Part shown: one piece after another, positions 42,452-51,382 of the stretch
Numbering within the stretch: the first letter of the stretch is position 1
Layout of the letters: the number at the start of each line of letters is the position of its first letter
From: Mycolicibacterium setense
GTDB taxonomy: Bacteria > Actinomycetota > Actinomycetes > Mycobacteriales > Mycobacteriaceae
Direction of reading: 5' to 3'
Length of the DNA: 64,000 nucleotides
Assembly (NCBI RefSeq): GCF_000805385.1
Contig: NZ_JTJW01000003.1
Location: 248,001-312,000, forward strand
Translations under genes and position numbers: made by a program
Notes under the pieces: generated by a model
Database searches by the model: none
Told to the model about the DNA's origin: nothing
Seen by the model: the letters and a program-made list of their open reading frames with translations, nothing else

Positions 42452-43120
42452 CTATGCCGACATCTGGCAGAGAAAGTCGGGCCCTCCGACGTAGACGATC
42501 CCGGACGGGTACGGTGCGGAGGCGGCGCGGGCGATGGTCGTCGCCAACTCCCGGTCCGACATCACCTCGCCGGACACTACGGTGAAATCGATTCCCCGCC
42601 GGTTGAATTCGGTCCGCATCGCGTAGAGCGCGGTTTCACCGGCACGCTTGCTCGCCGCGATCGGTCCGTAACCCTTCGGCACGGCCTTGTTCGGGAAGAA
42701 GTGGGCCTGATGACTGGTGACGAACACGATCTGGCCGCCCACCGGCATCAGCGGCAGGGCCAGCTTGGCCAGGCGGCGCTGCGCATCGCGATTCAGCCGC
42801 ATCGCGTAGCCCGGATCGGTGCCCGGCTCCAGCCCGGTCGACGCGTTGAGCACCAGGACGTCCAAGCGGCCGAACTCGCGGCCCACACGTTCGATCATCG
42901 CGGCGGCGGCCGCTTCGTCGGAGATGTCGGCCCCCAGCGTGGAGGCGTGACCGCCCGCACGGCGGATCGCATCGACGACCGAGTTGGCCCGTTTGGCCTT
43001 CTCGCGGTAGTTGACGACGACATGGGTATCCGGACCGGCGAGCTGTTGGGCGACGTCGGCGCCGATACCTCGGGATGCGCCGGTGACAAGAGCGATCCTG
43101 GTGTGTGCTGCAGGCTGCAT
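42452..43120 (-). CDS. SDR family oxidoreductase, atypical active site
   Basis: A 222-residue short-chain dehydrogenase. The cofactor loop is VTGASRGIG and the structural Asn motif is LVLNAST. The catalytic Ser is in VTSHQA. At the usual Tyr-x-x-x-Lys site the sequence is YGPIAASKRAG: Lys is present, but the residue four before it is Ile and the nearest Tyr is seven before. So the catalytic tyrosine is missing or displaced; activity may be lost or altered. An AAGGAA site precedes the ATG. Confidence 0.85.
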   Translation of the reverse strand: MQPAAHTRIALVTGASRGIGADVAQQLAGPDTHVVVNYREKAKRANSVVDAIRRAGGHASTLGADISDEAAAAAMIERVGREFGRLDVLVLNASTGLEPGTDPGYAMRLNRDAQRRLAKLALPLMPVGGQIVFVTSHQAHFFPNKAVPKGYGPIAASKRAGETALYAMRTEFNRRGIDFTVVSGEVMSDRELATTIARAASAPYPSGIVYVGGPDFLCQMSA

Positions 43121-43318
43121 GTCGGGTTCCTTCCGTCACTGCCGAGGGCGGTTGGTCCGAGTTGACCTGTGATAGCACCTTGGGTGTGTCCGTGTTCACA
43201 CCGCCCTGAGCACCCACCGTACACCAACTCTAAGAAAAATAAGGCTCTCTTAAGGTCACGGTAAGGGCAATGTCGTGTCCCAAGTGTGTTGCCGAGCGAC
43301 GCGGCTTAACCTGACCTC

Positions 43319-43585
43319 ATGACTGGCCAACGTGTACCCGGCGGGGTGGTGCATAAGTTGCCCGCGGATCTGCGCGACGCCCTGATCGGCAATGACACGG
43401 CGCTGGCCGCGTGGAAGGACATCACGCCGCTCGCGCGCAACGAGTTCATCTGCTGGGTCGAGGACGCCAAGCAGCAGGTGACGCGCGAGCGACGCATCCG
43501 CCGCACACAGGAGGAGCTGGAGGAAGGTCAGCGGCGACCGTGCTGTTGGCCCGGGTGCAAGCACCGCGAGCGCACCGGCAAGTAG
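43319..43585 (+). CDS. YdeI/OmpD-associated family short protein
   Basis: An 88-residue protein with LPADLRDALIGNDTALAAWK, ITPLARNEFICWVEDAKQQ and RERRIRRTQEELEEGQRRPC, the core of the YdeI/OmpD-associated (bacteriocin-protection-like) family, here in its short form. A C-terminal Cys/His patch CCWPGCKH may bind metal. The family function is poorly known. It is convergent with the acyl-CoA dehydrogenase gene. Confidence 0.8.
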   Translation: MTGQRVPGGVVHKLPADLRDALIGNDTALAAWKDITPLARNEFICWVEDAKQQVTRERRIRRTQEELEEGQRRPCCWPGCKHRERTGK

Positions 43586-43595
43586 CCGCTCGGCG

Positions 43596-44807
43596 CTACC
43601 GGATCGACAGGCCGGTGAGCGCGCGGGAGATCACCAGGCGCTGGATTTCGCTGGTGCCCTCGAAGATCGTGAAGATCTTGGCGTCCCGGTGCATCCGCTC
43701 GACCGGGTAGTCGCGGGTGTAGCCGTTGCCGCCGAGGATCTGGATCGCCTCATCGGTCACATAGACCGCGGTCTCGCTGGCCACCAGCTTGGCCATCGAC
43801 CCCTCGGCATTGTCGAACGCCTGGTTGTTGCGCGCCATCCACCCGGCCCGCCACACCAGCAGCCGCGCCGCGTCGATCCGGCTCTTCATGTCGGCGAGCT
43901 TGAACGCCACGGCCTGGAATTCGCCGATCTTGCGACCGAATTGCTCACGCTGGCAGGCGTAGTCGAGGGCGTACTCGTAGGCGGCGCGAGCAACGCCGAC
44001 CGCCATGGCGCCGACCGAGGGTCGGGTGCGCTCGAAGGTCTTCATCGCGGCCTGACCGCCGGCCGAGGCGCCGGACTTCACCCGCGCGATGCGGGCCTCG
44101 AACTTCTCCCGCCCGCCCAGGATCAGATCCTCGGACAGCCGGACGTTGTCCAGCACGACCTCTGCGGTGTGCGAGGCCCGGATACCGTGCTTCTTGAACT
44201 TCTGTCCCTGGCTCAGGCCGTGGGTTCCCGGCGGGATGATGAACGTGGCCTGTCCGCGGGAGCCGAGTTCGGGATAGACCGAGGCGACCACGATGTGGAC
44301 GTTGGCGATACCGCCGTTGGTGGCCCAGGTCTTCGTCCCGTTGAGCACCCACTCGCTGGTGGCCTCGTCGAACCGCGCGCGGGTGCGGATGGCGCCGACA
44401 TCGGAACCGGCATCGGGTTCCGATGAGCAGAAGGCGCCCAGCTGAGGCTCGCCCGGCGTGCCGAACATCGGCGCCAGCCACGTGCCGATCTGCTCGGGAG
44501 TTCCGTTGCCCGCCAAGGCCGCTGCGGCCAGACCCGTGCCCAGGATCGACAGCGCGATACCCGCGTCGCCCCAGAACAGTTCCTCGAACACGGTCAGCAT
44601 GCCGAGTCCGGAGGGCTCGGCGGTCTGCTGGGCGAACAACTCCGGGGAGTAGAGCCCCACCTTGGCGGCCTCCTGGATGACCGGCCATGGCGTTTCCTCG
44701 CGCTCGTCCCATTCGGCGGCGGCGGGACGCACGACATCGGCGGCGAACTGGTGCACCCAGTCGCGGACCTCGATCACGTCGTCGCTCAGTTGCATGGAGA
44801 ACGTCAC
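43596..44807 (-). CDS. acyl-CoA dehydrogenase
   Basis: A 403-residue FAD enzyme from GTG 44807, which has CAGGAG 5-6 bases upstream; the ATG four codons later is an alternative. It has the N-terminal [19 protein letters not shown], the FAD region [25 protein letters not shown], and the C-terminal signature [21 protein letters not shown]. The catalytic Glu is in IFEGTSEIQ near 385. It is likely to act in fatty-acid or branched/steroid side-chain beta-oxidation. A divergent or upstream TetR with its own dyad is adjacent; the two are on the same strand. Confidence 0.92.
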   Translation of the reverse strand: MTFSMQLSDDVIEVRDWVHQFAADVVRPAAAEWDEREETPWPVIQEAAKVGLYSPELFAQQTAEPSGLGMLTVFEELFWGDAGIALSILGTGLAAAALAGNGTPEQIGTWLAPMFGTPGEPQLGAFCSSEPDAGSDVGAIRTRARFDEATSEWVLNGTKTWATNGGIANVHIVVASVYPELGSRGQATFIIPPGTHGLSQGQKFKKHGIRASHTAEVVLDNVRLSEDLILGGREKFEARIARVKSGASAGGQAAMKTFERTRPSVGAMAVGVARAAYEYALDYACQREQFGRKIGEFQAVAFKLADMKSRIDAARLLVWRAGWMARNNQAFDNAEGSMAKLVASETAVYVTDEAIQILGGNGYTRDYPVERMHRDAKIFTIFEGTSEIQRLVISRALTGLSIR

Positions 44808-44832
44808 GGTGGCTCCTGAAATATGTTGGTGG

Positions 44833-45438
44833 TCAGTTGTTTTGAGAGCGGTGTTGCCTGATCGTGCTGACGGTCTGGGTGACCCAGGCCTCGAAGAAAC
44901 GTTCGTGGTCGACATTGCCCGGCAAGCGCCCGGTCAGCGCCTGCAGTGTCGCTGCATAGGAGAGCCCCGCGATGGCGACCGCCGCGGTGGCCTCGGGATC
45001 GGGGATCTGGAAGCGGCCGGAGCGATTGGAGGCGGCCAGTTCATCGGCGAACCGCTGATAGGCGTTGTCGGTGATGACCTGCCACGTTTTCTCGTCGAGC
45101 TCACCGAGCTCATCGGGTTCACGCAGCATGACCCGCAGCAGTTCCTCGCTTTGGGTCAGGTTGGTCCAGATCAATTGTCCGGCACTGCGGACCGCCTCTT
45201 CGACGGATTTGGGATTGCCGGCGTCGTACTGCTCCCGCGCGGTCACGATCGCGTCGATGCGGTGCGAGACCGCCGCCTCGAGCAGTTCGCGTTTGGAGCC
45301 GAAGTGCTTGTAGAGCGCACCCGATCCGGGGGCCAGGCCGGCGGCCTGCTGGATGTGGGCCACCGATGTCGCCGCATAGCCCTTGGCGGCAAACAGCTTG
45401 AGTGCTGTGGCCAAGAGTCGGTCCCTTCCGGATGACAT
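44833..45438 (-). CDS. TetR family regulator
   Basis: A 201-residue repressor from ATG 45438. The helix-turn-helix is [20 protein letters not shown] then [19 protein letters not shown], the AcnR/FadR-like type. A 22-bp dyad with one mismatch (45439-45460) abuts the start codon. The acyl-CoA dehydrogenase gene follows 25 bases downstream, so the pair is probably one operon regulated by acyl-CoA. The inducer is inferred from context. Confidence 0.88.
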   Translation of the reverse strand: MSSGRDRLLATALKLFAAKGYAATSVAHIQQAAGLAPGSGALYKHFGSKRELLEAAVSHRIDAIVTAREQYDAGNPKSVEEAVRSAGQLIWTNLTQSEELLRVMLREPDELGELDEKTWQVITDNAYQRFADELAASNRSGRFQIPDPEATAAVAIAGLSYAATLQALTGRLPGNVDHERFFEAWVTQTVSTIRQHRSQNN

Positions 45439-45460
45439 GGTGAGAGAGTACTCACTCACC
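45439..45460. promoter_or_regulatory. 22-bp dyad, TetR operator candidate
   Basis: GGTGAGAGAGT (45439-45449) and ACTCACTCACC (45450-45460) are inverted repeats with one mismatch and no spacer. The dyad directly precedes the TetR start at 45438, consistent with autorepression of the TetR/acyl-CoA dehydrogenase unit. Confidence 0.6.
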
Positions 45461-45544
45461 AAGTTGGCGGCAAACAGCCCCCTCGCGCCCGCCGGAACGA
45501 TAGGTTCACCTGGACTGTTTCGGTCCGACGGGGGAGGCGCGACG

Positions 45545-45919
45545 ATGGCAATGCTGACACGACACGACAAGATTTTGTGTGGCACCTATGCGGTGATCGC
45601 GCTGGTGGCGTTTGTCGCCACCTGGTGGAACAACATCGGCTTCTTCACCACCGAAAGTACGAGCCTGATCGACTTCGTCCGCAGTGGCTACGTCAACTAC
45701 GGGGCGTCCTCGCTCACCAATGACCTGCTGTTGATGGGGTTGGCGGCATTTGTCTTCATGATCGTCGAGGCACGCCGGATCGGAATCCCGAAGGTGTGGA
45801 TCTACCTTGTGCTCAGTGGGGTCATCGCGGTGAGCGTGGCATTTCCGCTGTATCTCATCCGGCGGCAGTTCGTGTTGGCGGAGCGGCGGGATGGTAGTGG
45901 TGGCGTCGTTCGGAGTTGA
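45545..45919 (+). CDS. DUF2834-like integral membrane protein
   Basis: A 124-residue protein with three hydrophobic segments (about 10-30, 58-76, 84-104). FVATWWNNIGFF and SSLTNDLLLMGLAAFVFMIVEARRIGI match the DUF2834 family. The ATG at 45545 is preceded by GGGGGAGG. Role unknown. It is followed within 5 bases by a lipoprotein gene, so the two may be co-transcribed. Confidence 0.82.
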   Translation: MAMLTRHDKILCGTYAVIALVAFVATWWNNIGFFTTESTSLIDFVRSGYVNYGASSLTNDLLLMGLAAFVFMIVEARRIGIPKVWIYLVLSGVIAVSVAFPLYLIRRQFVLAERRDGSGGVVRS

Positions 45920-45924
45920 GTTCG

Positions 45925-46467
45925 ATGAGTTGGAGCACCAAGCTCGGTGCGATTACGTGCTTCGCATCGATTGCGCTACTAGCCACAGGATGTCACGTGA
46001 GCGATCCCTATAAGCCCACAGATGCCGGCCAAGCCAGCCAGGCAGCAGATGCTCTGAAAGCGCTGCCGTCACTTGAAGACACTCGCACGCAAGTGGAGTC
46101 AGCCCTCGAAAAGCTCGGTCAGCAGATCACTGCGATAGCTCCGTCTGTGACATGGGAATGGCGACGTACAGACAGCAAAGGCGGATGCAATCCACCGTAC
46201 GAGCAATCCGACGGCCAACTGTTACTGCTACGAAACTACGTATCCGACACCCCAATTCCGGAACAGAACTGGAAGCAGGCTGCCGACTTGGCGCAACTAG
46301 TCGCCTCTTCGTTAGGCGCAACGGAGCTCATCGTATTCAAGGGCCAACCCAACGATCACGATCTGCTATTCAGTAGCGAGACCGGGACAACGCTGCGCTT
46401 CGGATCCCAAGCCGCAGCGCTGATCACCGGCAGCACCGGGTGTCGACTGCCAAGCAAGTACAGGTAA
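45925..46467 (+). CDS. LppA-type lipoprotein
   Basis: A 180-residue lipoprotein. The signal peptide ends with lipobox LLATGC (Cys at about 23). The conserved region VTWEWRRTDSKGGCNPPYEQ matches the LppA family of mycobacterial lipoproteins, whose function is unknown. The ATG at 45925 is preferred over TTG at 45916. Its codon use is less GC-rich than that of neighbours (frequent A/T third positions), which may reflect recent acquisition. Confidence 0.82.
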   Translation: MSWSTKLGAITCFASIALLATGCHVSDPYKPTDAGQASQAADALKALPSLEDTRTQVESALEKLGQQITAIAPSVTWEWRRTDSKGGCNPPYEQSDGQLLLLRNYVSDTPIPEQNWKQAADLAQLVASSLGATELIVFKGQPNDHDLLFSSETGTTLRFGSQAAALITGSTGCRLPSKYR

Positions 46468-46557
46468 GAATCCGGCCTGACGCGTTTGGTGTTTGTTTTC
46501 GGGATCACCGGATCCGATCGATGTGCTCGACAGTCATCGCACCCCAGATCCGTTCTG

Positions 46558-47388
46558 TCACTGACCTGCTTCGATAGCAGCCACCTTTGTGGCCGCTTCT
46601 TCTCCGCACAGGCGTTGCAGGTCGATGGGCCCGCCGGCGAGCAGGGCATCGATGCGCATGTGCAGGTCTCCTGAGGTGATGTGTGCGTAGAGGTTGGCTC
46701 CAGGGCAGGCTGTGTCGGCGAAGTCGCGGTGCCCGCCCAGGGTGCCGCTGGCAAGGTGGAATTGTTGGGCTGCCCAAGCGAAAGCCGTTGCTGCACCGTC
46801 GAGTTGCGCTTCAGTGACGGGTTCTTGGTCGAAATCCCCCTCGCATAGGACCAGGAAGTGCCCGGCCGGGTCGTAGTTGGTCGCGGTGTCGCCGGCGAGC
46901 TCAGGGGTACGGAGTTCGTAGATGTTTCCGTTGCGGTCGACGCCCACGTGGTAGGCGATGTCGATCCATCCTCGGTCGTCCTGGTGGTACTGCTGGTGTT
47001 GACGTAATCGGCTGGGGGCGTGGCGATTGTCGCCGAGGACAACAGCGGTGTGGTGCAGCGTCATCCGGTTGATGGTGTGCGGACGCCCAGCAGGCCGAGC
47101 CGGTGCGGCACCCCAGGCTTGCCTGCAAATCTCGACCATCGGCTGGCCGCCGGTCGTCGTAGTGGTTGGCGGGCTCGGTTCTAGCGGTAGCGGACTTACG
47201 GCAGCAGGTTCTGCGGACAGCCCCGGCGCGTGGCTGCTTGAGTGCGCGGAGGACGGAGTGGATTCGGCATTGTTGGCGCAGGCACCCAGCGTCGCGGCCA
47301 ACCCGAGGCTGCCGCTGAGCTGTAGCAACTGCCGACGGCTCAGGGTGTCAAACCAGCGCCCGGATCCACGACTGGGCTGCGTCTGCAT
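46558..47388 (-). CDS. N-acetylmuramoyl-L-alanine amidase, Tat lipoprotein
   Basis: A 276-residue peptidoglycan hydrolase of the PGRP/amidase-2 family, from ATG 47388. A Tat motif (LSRRQLLQLSG) is followed by a lipobox (ATLGAC). After a Ser/Pro/Thr-rich linker the catalytic domain has MTLHHTAVV (zinc His), WIDIAYHVGVDRNGNIYE, GGHRDFADTACPG (zinc His and Cys/Asp position). It is surface-anchored and likely to cleave the sugar-peptide bond. It diverges from the Ser/Thr kinase gene, suggesting linked cell-wall control. Confidence 0.9.
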   Translation of the reverse strand: MQTQPSRGSGRWFDTLSRRQLLQLSGSLGLAATLGACANNAESTPSSAHSSSHAPGLSAEPAAVSPLPLEPSPPTTTTTGGQPMVEICRQAWGAAPARPAGRPHTINRMTLHHTAVVLGDNRHAPSRLRQHQQYHQDDRGWIDIAYHVGVDRNGNIYELRTPELAGDTATNYDPAGHFLVLCEGDFDQEPVTEAQLDGAATAFAWAAQQFHLASGTLGGHRDFADTACPGANLYAHITSGDLHMRIDALLAGGPIDLQRLCGEEAATKVAAIEAGQ

Positions 47389-47528
47389 CGTGGTCACGAT
47401 ACGCAGCCGCCCGGCCGGCCACGGGCACGTTGGCAAAACTCTCGAGCCACAGGTTCGGAGAGAACCCGGTACAGCGATGGGCCGCAAAAGGCCTGATCAA
47501 CTCACATCTGGGTGGGTAGTATTCGCCC

Positions 47529-49082
47529 ATGCCAATTGCTGACGGCGAGGTGTTCGCCGGCTACCGCATTGTGCGGTTATTGGGAACCGGGGGGATGGGC
47601 GAGGTTTACCTCGTGCAACACCCACGGCTGCCGCGGCAGGAGGCGCTGAAGATCCTGCCGCCGGCCGTGAGCGCGGACCCGCAGTTTCGCGCCCGGTTCG
47701 CTCGCGAGGCCGATATCGCCGCGACGCTATGGCATCCGCACATCGTGGCGGTGCACGACCGCGGTGAGGACGACGGCCAGCTGTGGATCACGATGGACTA
47801 CGTCGAAGGCAAAGATGCCGCCCAACTCCTGCAGGATCGATACCCGCATGGCATGCCGCCTACGGAAGTGTTCAAGATCGTGTCGGCCATCGCGGAGGCA
47901 CTCGACTACGCCCACGAACGCTATCTCCTGCATCGCGACGTCAAACCCGCCAACATTCTGCTCACGGACCCTCGCCACGGTGATCAGCGGATTGTATTGG
48001 CCGACTTCGGTATCGCCCGCGACACCTTTGATTCCAGCGGGTTAACTGCCACCAATGTCACTGTGGGATCCGTCGCCTACGCCGCACCAGAACAACTCAC
48101 CGGCCAGTCACTGGATGGCCGCGCGGACCAGTACGCCTTGGCAGCCACCGCGTTTCATCTACTCACTGGCACGGTGCCGTTCTCCAACACCAATCCGGCG
48201 GTGGTGATCGGGAATCACTTGTCCTCGCCACCTCCGCGGTTGGCCTCTATCCGGCCCGATCTCGGTGACATCGACGACGCGCTTGGCAAGGCGATGGCCA
48301 AAGAGCCACACCAACGGTTCGACACCTGCCGCACCTTCGCTGCCGCACTCACTCAACGCGGTGCCCGCACCGCAGGCCCGGGCGATGTCACCCAGCTCGC
48401 CGTCCCGGCGTCAGCCGCGCCCACCATGTACGACTTCGCGCCACAACCGACTCCAGAAGCGGCTGCGCGCGAGAATCATTCATCACGGCGGTGGGCGCTA
48501 ATCGCTGGCGCAATCGCCGCCGGATTGCTGGCCGTCGCACTGGTTGCCTTCATTGCTGCTCGACTAGGGCAACCATCGCCGCCGGCTGCACAACCTCAAC
48601 CGACGGCCTCACCCTGGCCGGAAACCATCGACACCCCAGCACCGCCACGAACCGTCACCCAGACCGCGCCGCCCAAGACGGTGACCCAACCGGCCCCCGC
48701 TCCGGGACCACCGAAGCAAACGGCGCCACCACGGACGGCGTCGGCGCCCTTCGGCGATTTGGGTTTGCGCCAACCCATCAGCAGGCCAGCGTGCAACGGT
48801 CAGTACATCGTCATCTTGGGTTCCGTCACCACCCCGGGCCTCTACGAGGCTGGAGTGCAACGACTTTTGGATGCCCACCCTGGCGCCTTCTACCTGCGTA
48901 CCGATCAATCCTGCCCGTCGCTGCGGGCGGCCACCGAAGACGGTGACCCGATCTACGCCGTATACATCTTGGGCGGAACCACCCTTGCTGAGGTTTGCTC
49001 TCGGGTGTGGGCCGCCGGTGGTGACGCCTACGGCAAAGTACTGGACTACACCACCGATCCAGGCGTCCGCGTCGATTGCTGA
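47529..49082 (+). CDS. transmembrane Ser/Thr protein kinase, PknF/PknH-like
   Basis: A 517-residue kinase. The kinase domain (about 10-280) has glycine loop [13 protein letters not shown]-binding Lys41, catalytic loop [11 protein letters not shown] (Asp137) and DFG at 159-161 followed by the activation segment [11 protein letters not shown] juxtamembrane linker (281-320), one membrane helix (about 322-345), a Pro/Thr-rich stalk and an extracellular C-terminal domain (about 415-517) with two or three Cys follow. It probably phosphorylates cell-wall targets. It is divergent from the amidase gene. The sensor-domain ligand is unknown. Confidence 0.93.
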   Translation: MPIADGEVFAGYRIVRLLGTGGMGEVYLVQHPRLPRQEALKILPPAVSADPQFRARFAREADIAATLWHPHIVAVHDRGEDDGQLWITMDYVEGKDAAQLLQDRYPHGMPPTEVFKIVSAIAEALDYAHERYLLHRDVKPANILLTDPRHGDQRIVLADFGIARDTFDSSGLTATNVTVGSVAYAAPEQLTGQSLDGRADQYALAATAFHLLTGTVPFSNTNPAVVIGNHLSSPPPRLASIRPDLGDIDDALGKAMAKEPHQRFDTCRTFAAALTQRGARTAGPGDVTQLAVPASAAPTMYDFAPQPTPEAAARENHSSRRWALIAGAIAAGLLAVALVAFIAARLGQPSPPAAQPQPTASPWPETIDTPAPPRTVTQTAPPKTVTQPAPAPGPPKQTAPPRTASAPFGDLGLRQPISRPACNGQYIVILGSVTTPGLYEAGVQRLLDAHPGAFYLRTDQSCPSLRAATEDGDPIYAVYILGGTTLAEVCSRVWAAGGDAYGKVLDYTTDPGVRVDC

Positions 49083-49412
49083 ACGAACCGGCTGGGCGAT
49101 AGTTTGGCCCGACCGATGTGACTACCGGACGCGCCGCTGTTTTTGGACGACGCGTGAGGCAAATCCGTGCGACATCACGTGAGACACCGCGCCTCAAAAG
49201 TTCAACTGTCTAGTTCAATCTTCGCTGCAACTACATAGCGGCGGACAGCCCTCCTGGTTGAATTTCCTGGCTGAGCGTATCGCCGGATGGGTCGCTGAAC
49301 CCCTCGATGTGCCCTCGGGGCGAAGCCCATGGTTTGGCGATGTAGTGGCGGGGGAATGCACCCGTGATCGCGGCGACGGGCAGATGCCCAGGACCGACCG
49401 AGAGGACACGCA
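49083..49412. other. intergenic region, no gene seen
   Basis: 330 bases between the kinase stop and the DUF4193 gene. I find no convincing ORF with coding character and no tRNA or riboswitch fold. The last ~60 bases, ending GAGAGGACACGCA before 49413, contain the ribosome site of the next gene. Confidence 0.5.
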
Positions 49413-49712
49413 ATGACCACCGACTACGACGCACCCCGCCAGAAGGAAACCGAGGACTCGGTCGACGAGTCCTTGGAAGCGCTGGCCGGCCGGGGCAAGG
49501 ATGCCGCCACCGCGGCGATCGACGTCGACGAGGCCGATGCGCTCGATGACTTCGAACTACCCGGGGCCGATCTCTCCGGTGAGGAGCTCACCGTCCGGGT
49601 GGTGCCGAAACAGGCCGACGAGTTCACGTGCTCGAGTTGTTTTCTCGTGCAGCACAGCCATCGCCTGGCCAGGGGCGGTGCCGACAATCCGATCTGCGTC
49701 GACTGCGCCTGA
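49413..49712 (+). CDS. DUF4193 zinc-ribbon protein
   Basis: A 99-residue acidic protein. The N-terminal two thirds are Asp/Glu-rich (DEADALDDFELPGADLSGEE). The C-terminus has a four-Cys zinc ribbon: FTCSSCFLVQHSHRL and NPICVDCA. This matches the actinobacterial DUF4193 family, probably essential or stress-associated but functionally unknown. A GAGAGGA site precedes the ATG. It is cytoplasmic. Confidence 0.92.
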   Translation: MTTDYDAPRQKETEDSVDESLEALAGRGKDAATAAIDVDEADALDDFELPGADLSGEELTVRVVPKQADEFTCSSCFLVQHSHRLARGGADNPICVDCA

Positions 49713-49772
49713 CCACCGGCATCGGCCGCGACGCGCTGATTCGAAGGCACGGTTGGCGGGAACGCTGAACCA

Positions 49773-49964
49773 ATGGCTACTTATCGAGTTCTCAACCCCA
49801 AAGGCGAAGTCGTCGACACCAAGGACATCGAGAGTGCCGACGACGCCCACGCCTGGTTCGTCGACCAGAAGGCTGAGCCCGAGCTGGGCTGGCGCATGGA
49901 AGTGCTCTCGGCTGACGGCGACTGGGCGTTCTTCGACGACAGCGAGGGCGACCGCAAGTACTGA
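49773..49964 (+). CDS. small conserved hypothetical protein
   Basis: A 63-residue acidic protein, MATYRVLNPKGEVVDTKDIE onward, with aromatic-rich centre AHAWFVDQKAEPELGWRMEV. It reads as a compact beta-alpha fold and I believe relatives occur in mycobacteria. There is no export signal. It lies 60 bases after the DUF4193 gene on the same strand and may be co-transcribed. Function unknown. Confidence 0.65.
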   Translation: MATYRVLNPKGEVVDTKDIESADDAHAWFVDQKAEPELGWRMEVLSADGDWAFFDDSEGDRKY

Positions 49965-49990
49965 GCGGCCCGCTGACCGCGGCGGCGTTG

Positions 49991-50575
49991 TCAGTCCGTG
50001 AGCCCGAGCATCCGGCGAGTCATCTGGTTCAACTGGACTCTGAGCGTCTCGCCGTCGATGTCGGCGAGCAGAGGATGCATGACGGCGACGCTGATCGCAC
50101 TTGAGAGCATCGCGGCGTGGAGCCGGGCTTCGACGCCGGCTTCGGTGCCCAGGAGCGCCGCGAAGAGGCGTTCGATGAACCGCTGAAACGGCTCGTATTC
50201 GGCCTGCAGGCGAATGATGACGGGATCGAACATCGGAATGCTGAAGGCGCCGCGGCGGTCGATGGCCTGCTCGATCATCCGGTCGAGCAGAACCTCACGG
50301 GCCTGACGGGCGGACCCCTCGGCCTCGGCTTCCTCGAGCGCTTCCTCGAGGAAGCCCATCTCCCGTTCGGTGATCGCGATGACGATCTCTTCCTTGGTCT
50401 TGAACTGCCGATACACAGCGGCCTTCGTGACGCCCATTTCGTCGGCGATCATCTGCAACGACGTTCCGCTGACGCCCTGATTGGCAATGAGTTTCAGCGC
50501 CGCGTCCATCACCCGCGTTTGAGCAGCGGTGCGTGTGATCGCACTGAAGGTGCGGGCCTCCCGGGTGGATGTCAC
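49991..50575 (-). CDS. TetR family regulator
   Basis: A 194-residue repressor from GTG 50575. The helix-turn-helix (about 20-65) is LIANQGVSGTSLQMIADEMG then VTKAAVYRQFKTKEEIVIA. The C-terminal domain resembles mycobacterial TetR proteins of unknown ligand. It diverges from an operon of membrane proteins and oxidase subunits; the two perfect palindromes at 50608-50646 lie between them and are its probable operators. Confidence 0.9.
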   Translation of the reverse strand: MTSTREARTFSAITRTAAQTRVMDAALKLIANQGVSGTSLQMIADEMGVTKAAVYRQFKTKEEIVIAITEREMGFLEEALEEAEAEGSARQAREVLLDRMIEQAIDRRGAFSIPMFDPVIIRLQAEYEPFQRFIERLFAALLGTEAGVEARLHAAMLSSAISVAVMHPLLADIDGETLRVQLNQMTRRMLGLTD

Positions 50576-50607
50576 AGCGTCAACGGTAACCGACGATTGA
50601 CCGTCGA

Positions 50608-50646
50608 GTAGCCGATCGGCTACCGTTCAAGTTGCCGATCGGCAAC
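50608..50646. promoter_or_regulatory. two 16-bp perfect palindromes, tandem operators
   Basis: GTAGCCGATCGGCTAC (50608-50623) and GTTGCCGATCGGCAAC (50631-50646) share the core GCCGATCGGC and are centred 23 bp apart, about two helical turns. Both lie between the divergent TetR gene (start 50575) and the operon starting 50675. Two sites allow cooperative binding by two dimers. Confidence 0.8.
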
Positions 50647-50674
50647 TAACGTCACGCATGAAGAGAGTCCCACG

Positions 50675-51382
50675 ATGAGACGACCTGACGGTGAGTTGAT
50701 CCTCCTGGGCACGTTGCCCGTGGTGGCAATCATCTGGATCTCCGCGTTCCTGCTGTTCCCGGGATTCGTACATCCGATGTCCCCCAACATGTCTGCCGAG
50801 CAGGTCGCGAGTTTCTATCAGGACGAAGCCGCGCGGATCCGCTACAGCATGATCCTGTTCAACTGGTTCGGCGTCGGTCTCATCCCGATCGTGATCCTGC
50901 TGGCGATGCAGGTACGCCGGATGGCTCACCGCACGCCGATCGTCTCCTACAGCTTGATCGCCGCGGCCGGAGGTCCGCCGACGCTCTTCCTCATCGCCAA
51001 CATGTTCTGGCTGCTTGGCTCATTCCGGCCGGACCGCGCCCCCGAACTGACCCAGGTGCTCAACGATCTCGGGTGGCTGACCTTCACGCTGCTGGTGCCG
51101 TACCTGATCGCCCAGTGCCTGCTGCTGGCGCTCGCGATCTTCTGGGATCAGCAGGAGCGGCCGGTCTTCAAACCGTGGGTGGCCTACTTCAATCTTGCCG
51201 TCGCCGCCGCGCTGGTCCCCGCCACATTCACCGCGCTCTCATTCGACGGACCCCTGGCCTGGGACGGGCTGTTGTCCTTCTGGCTCAAGAACATCGCCAT
51301 CGCGGTCTGGATCGTGGTGATGGGAGTCGTTCTCGCCCAGGCGATCAGGCAGCAGCGGGCGACAGACAAGGTGCCCGCATGA
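50675..51382 (+). CDS. integral membrane protein (paralogue A)
   Basis: A 235-residue protein with six hydrophobic segments. No family is recognised by motif. It is related over its length to the next product, e.g. APELTQVLNDLGWLTFTLLV here against DPEIIHWLYEFAFLSFSGTM there, and KPWVAYFNLAVAAALVPATF against PKWFGYLNLCNALTEVVVAP. A GAAGAGAG site precedes the ATG. First gene of an operon containing oxidase subunit III and IV homologues; probably a partner of those subunits. Confidence 0.75.
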   Translation: MRRPDGELILLGTLPVVAIIWISAFLLFPGFVHPMSPNMSAEQVASFYQDEAARIRYSMILFNWFGVGLIPIVILLAMQVRRMAHRTPIVSYSLIAAAGGPPTLFLIANMFWLLGSFRPDRAPELTQVLNDLGWLTFTLLVPYLIAQCLLLALAIFWDQQERPVFKPWVAYFNLAVAAALVPATFTALSFDGPLAWDGLLSFWLKNIAIAVWIVVMGVVLAQAIRQQRATDKVPA

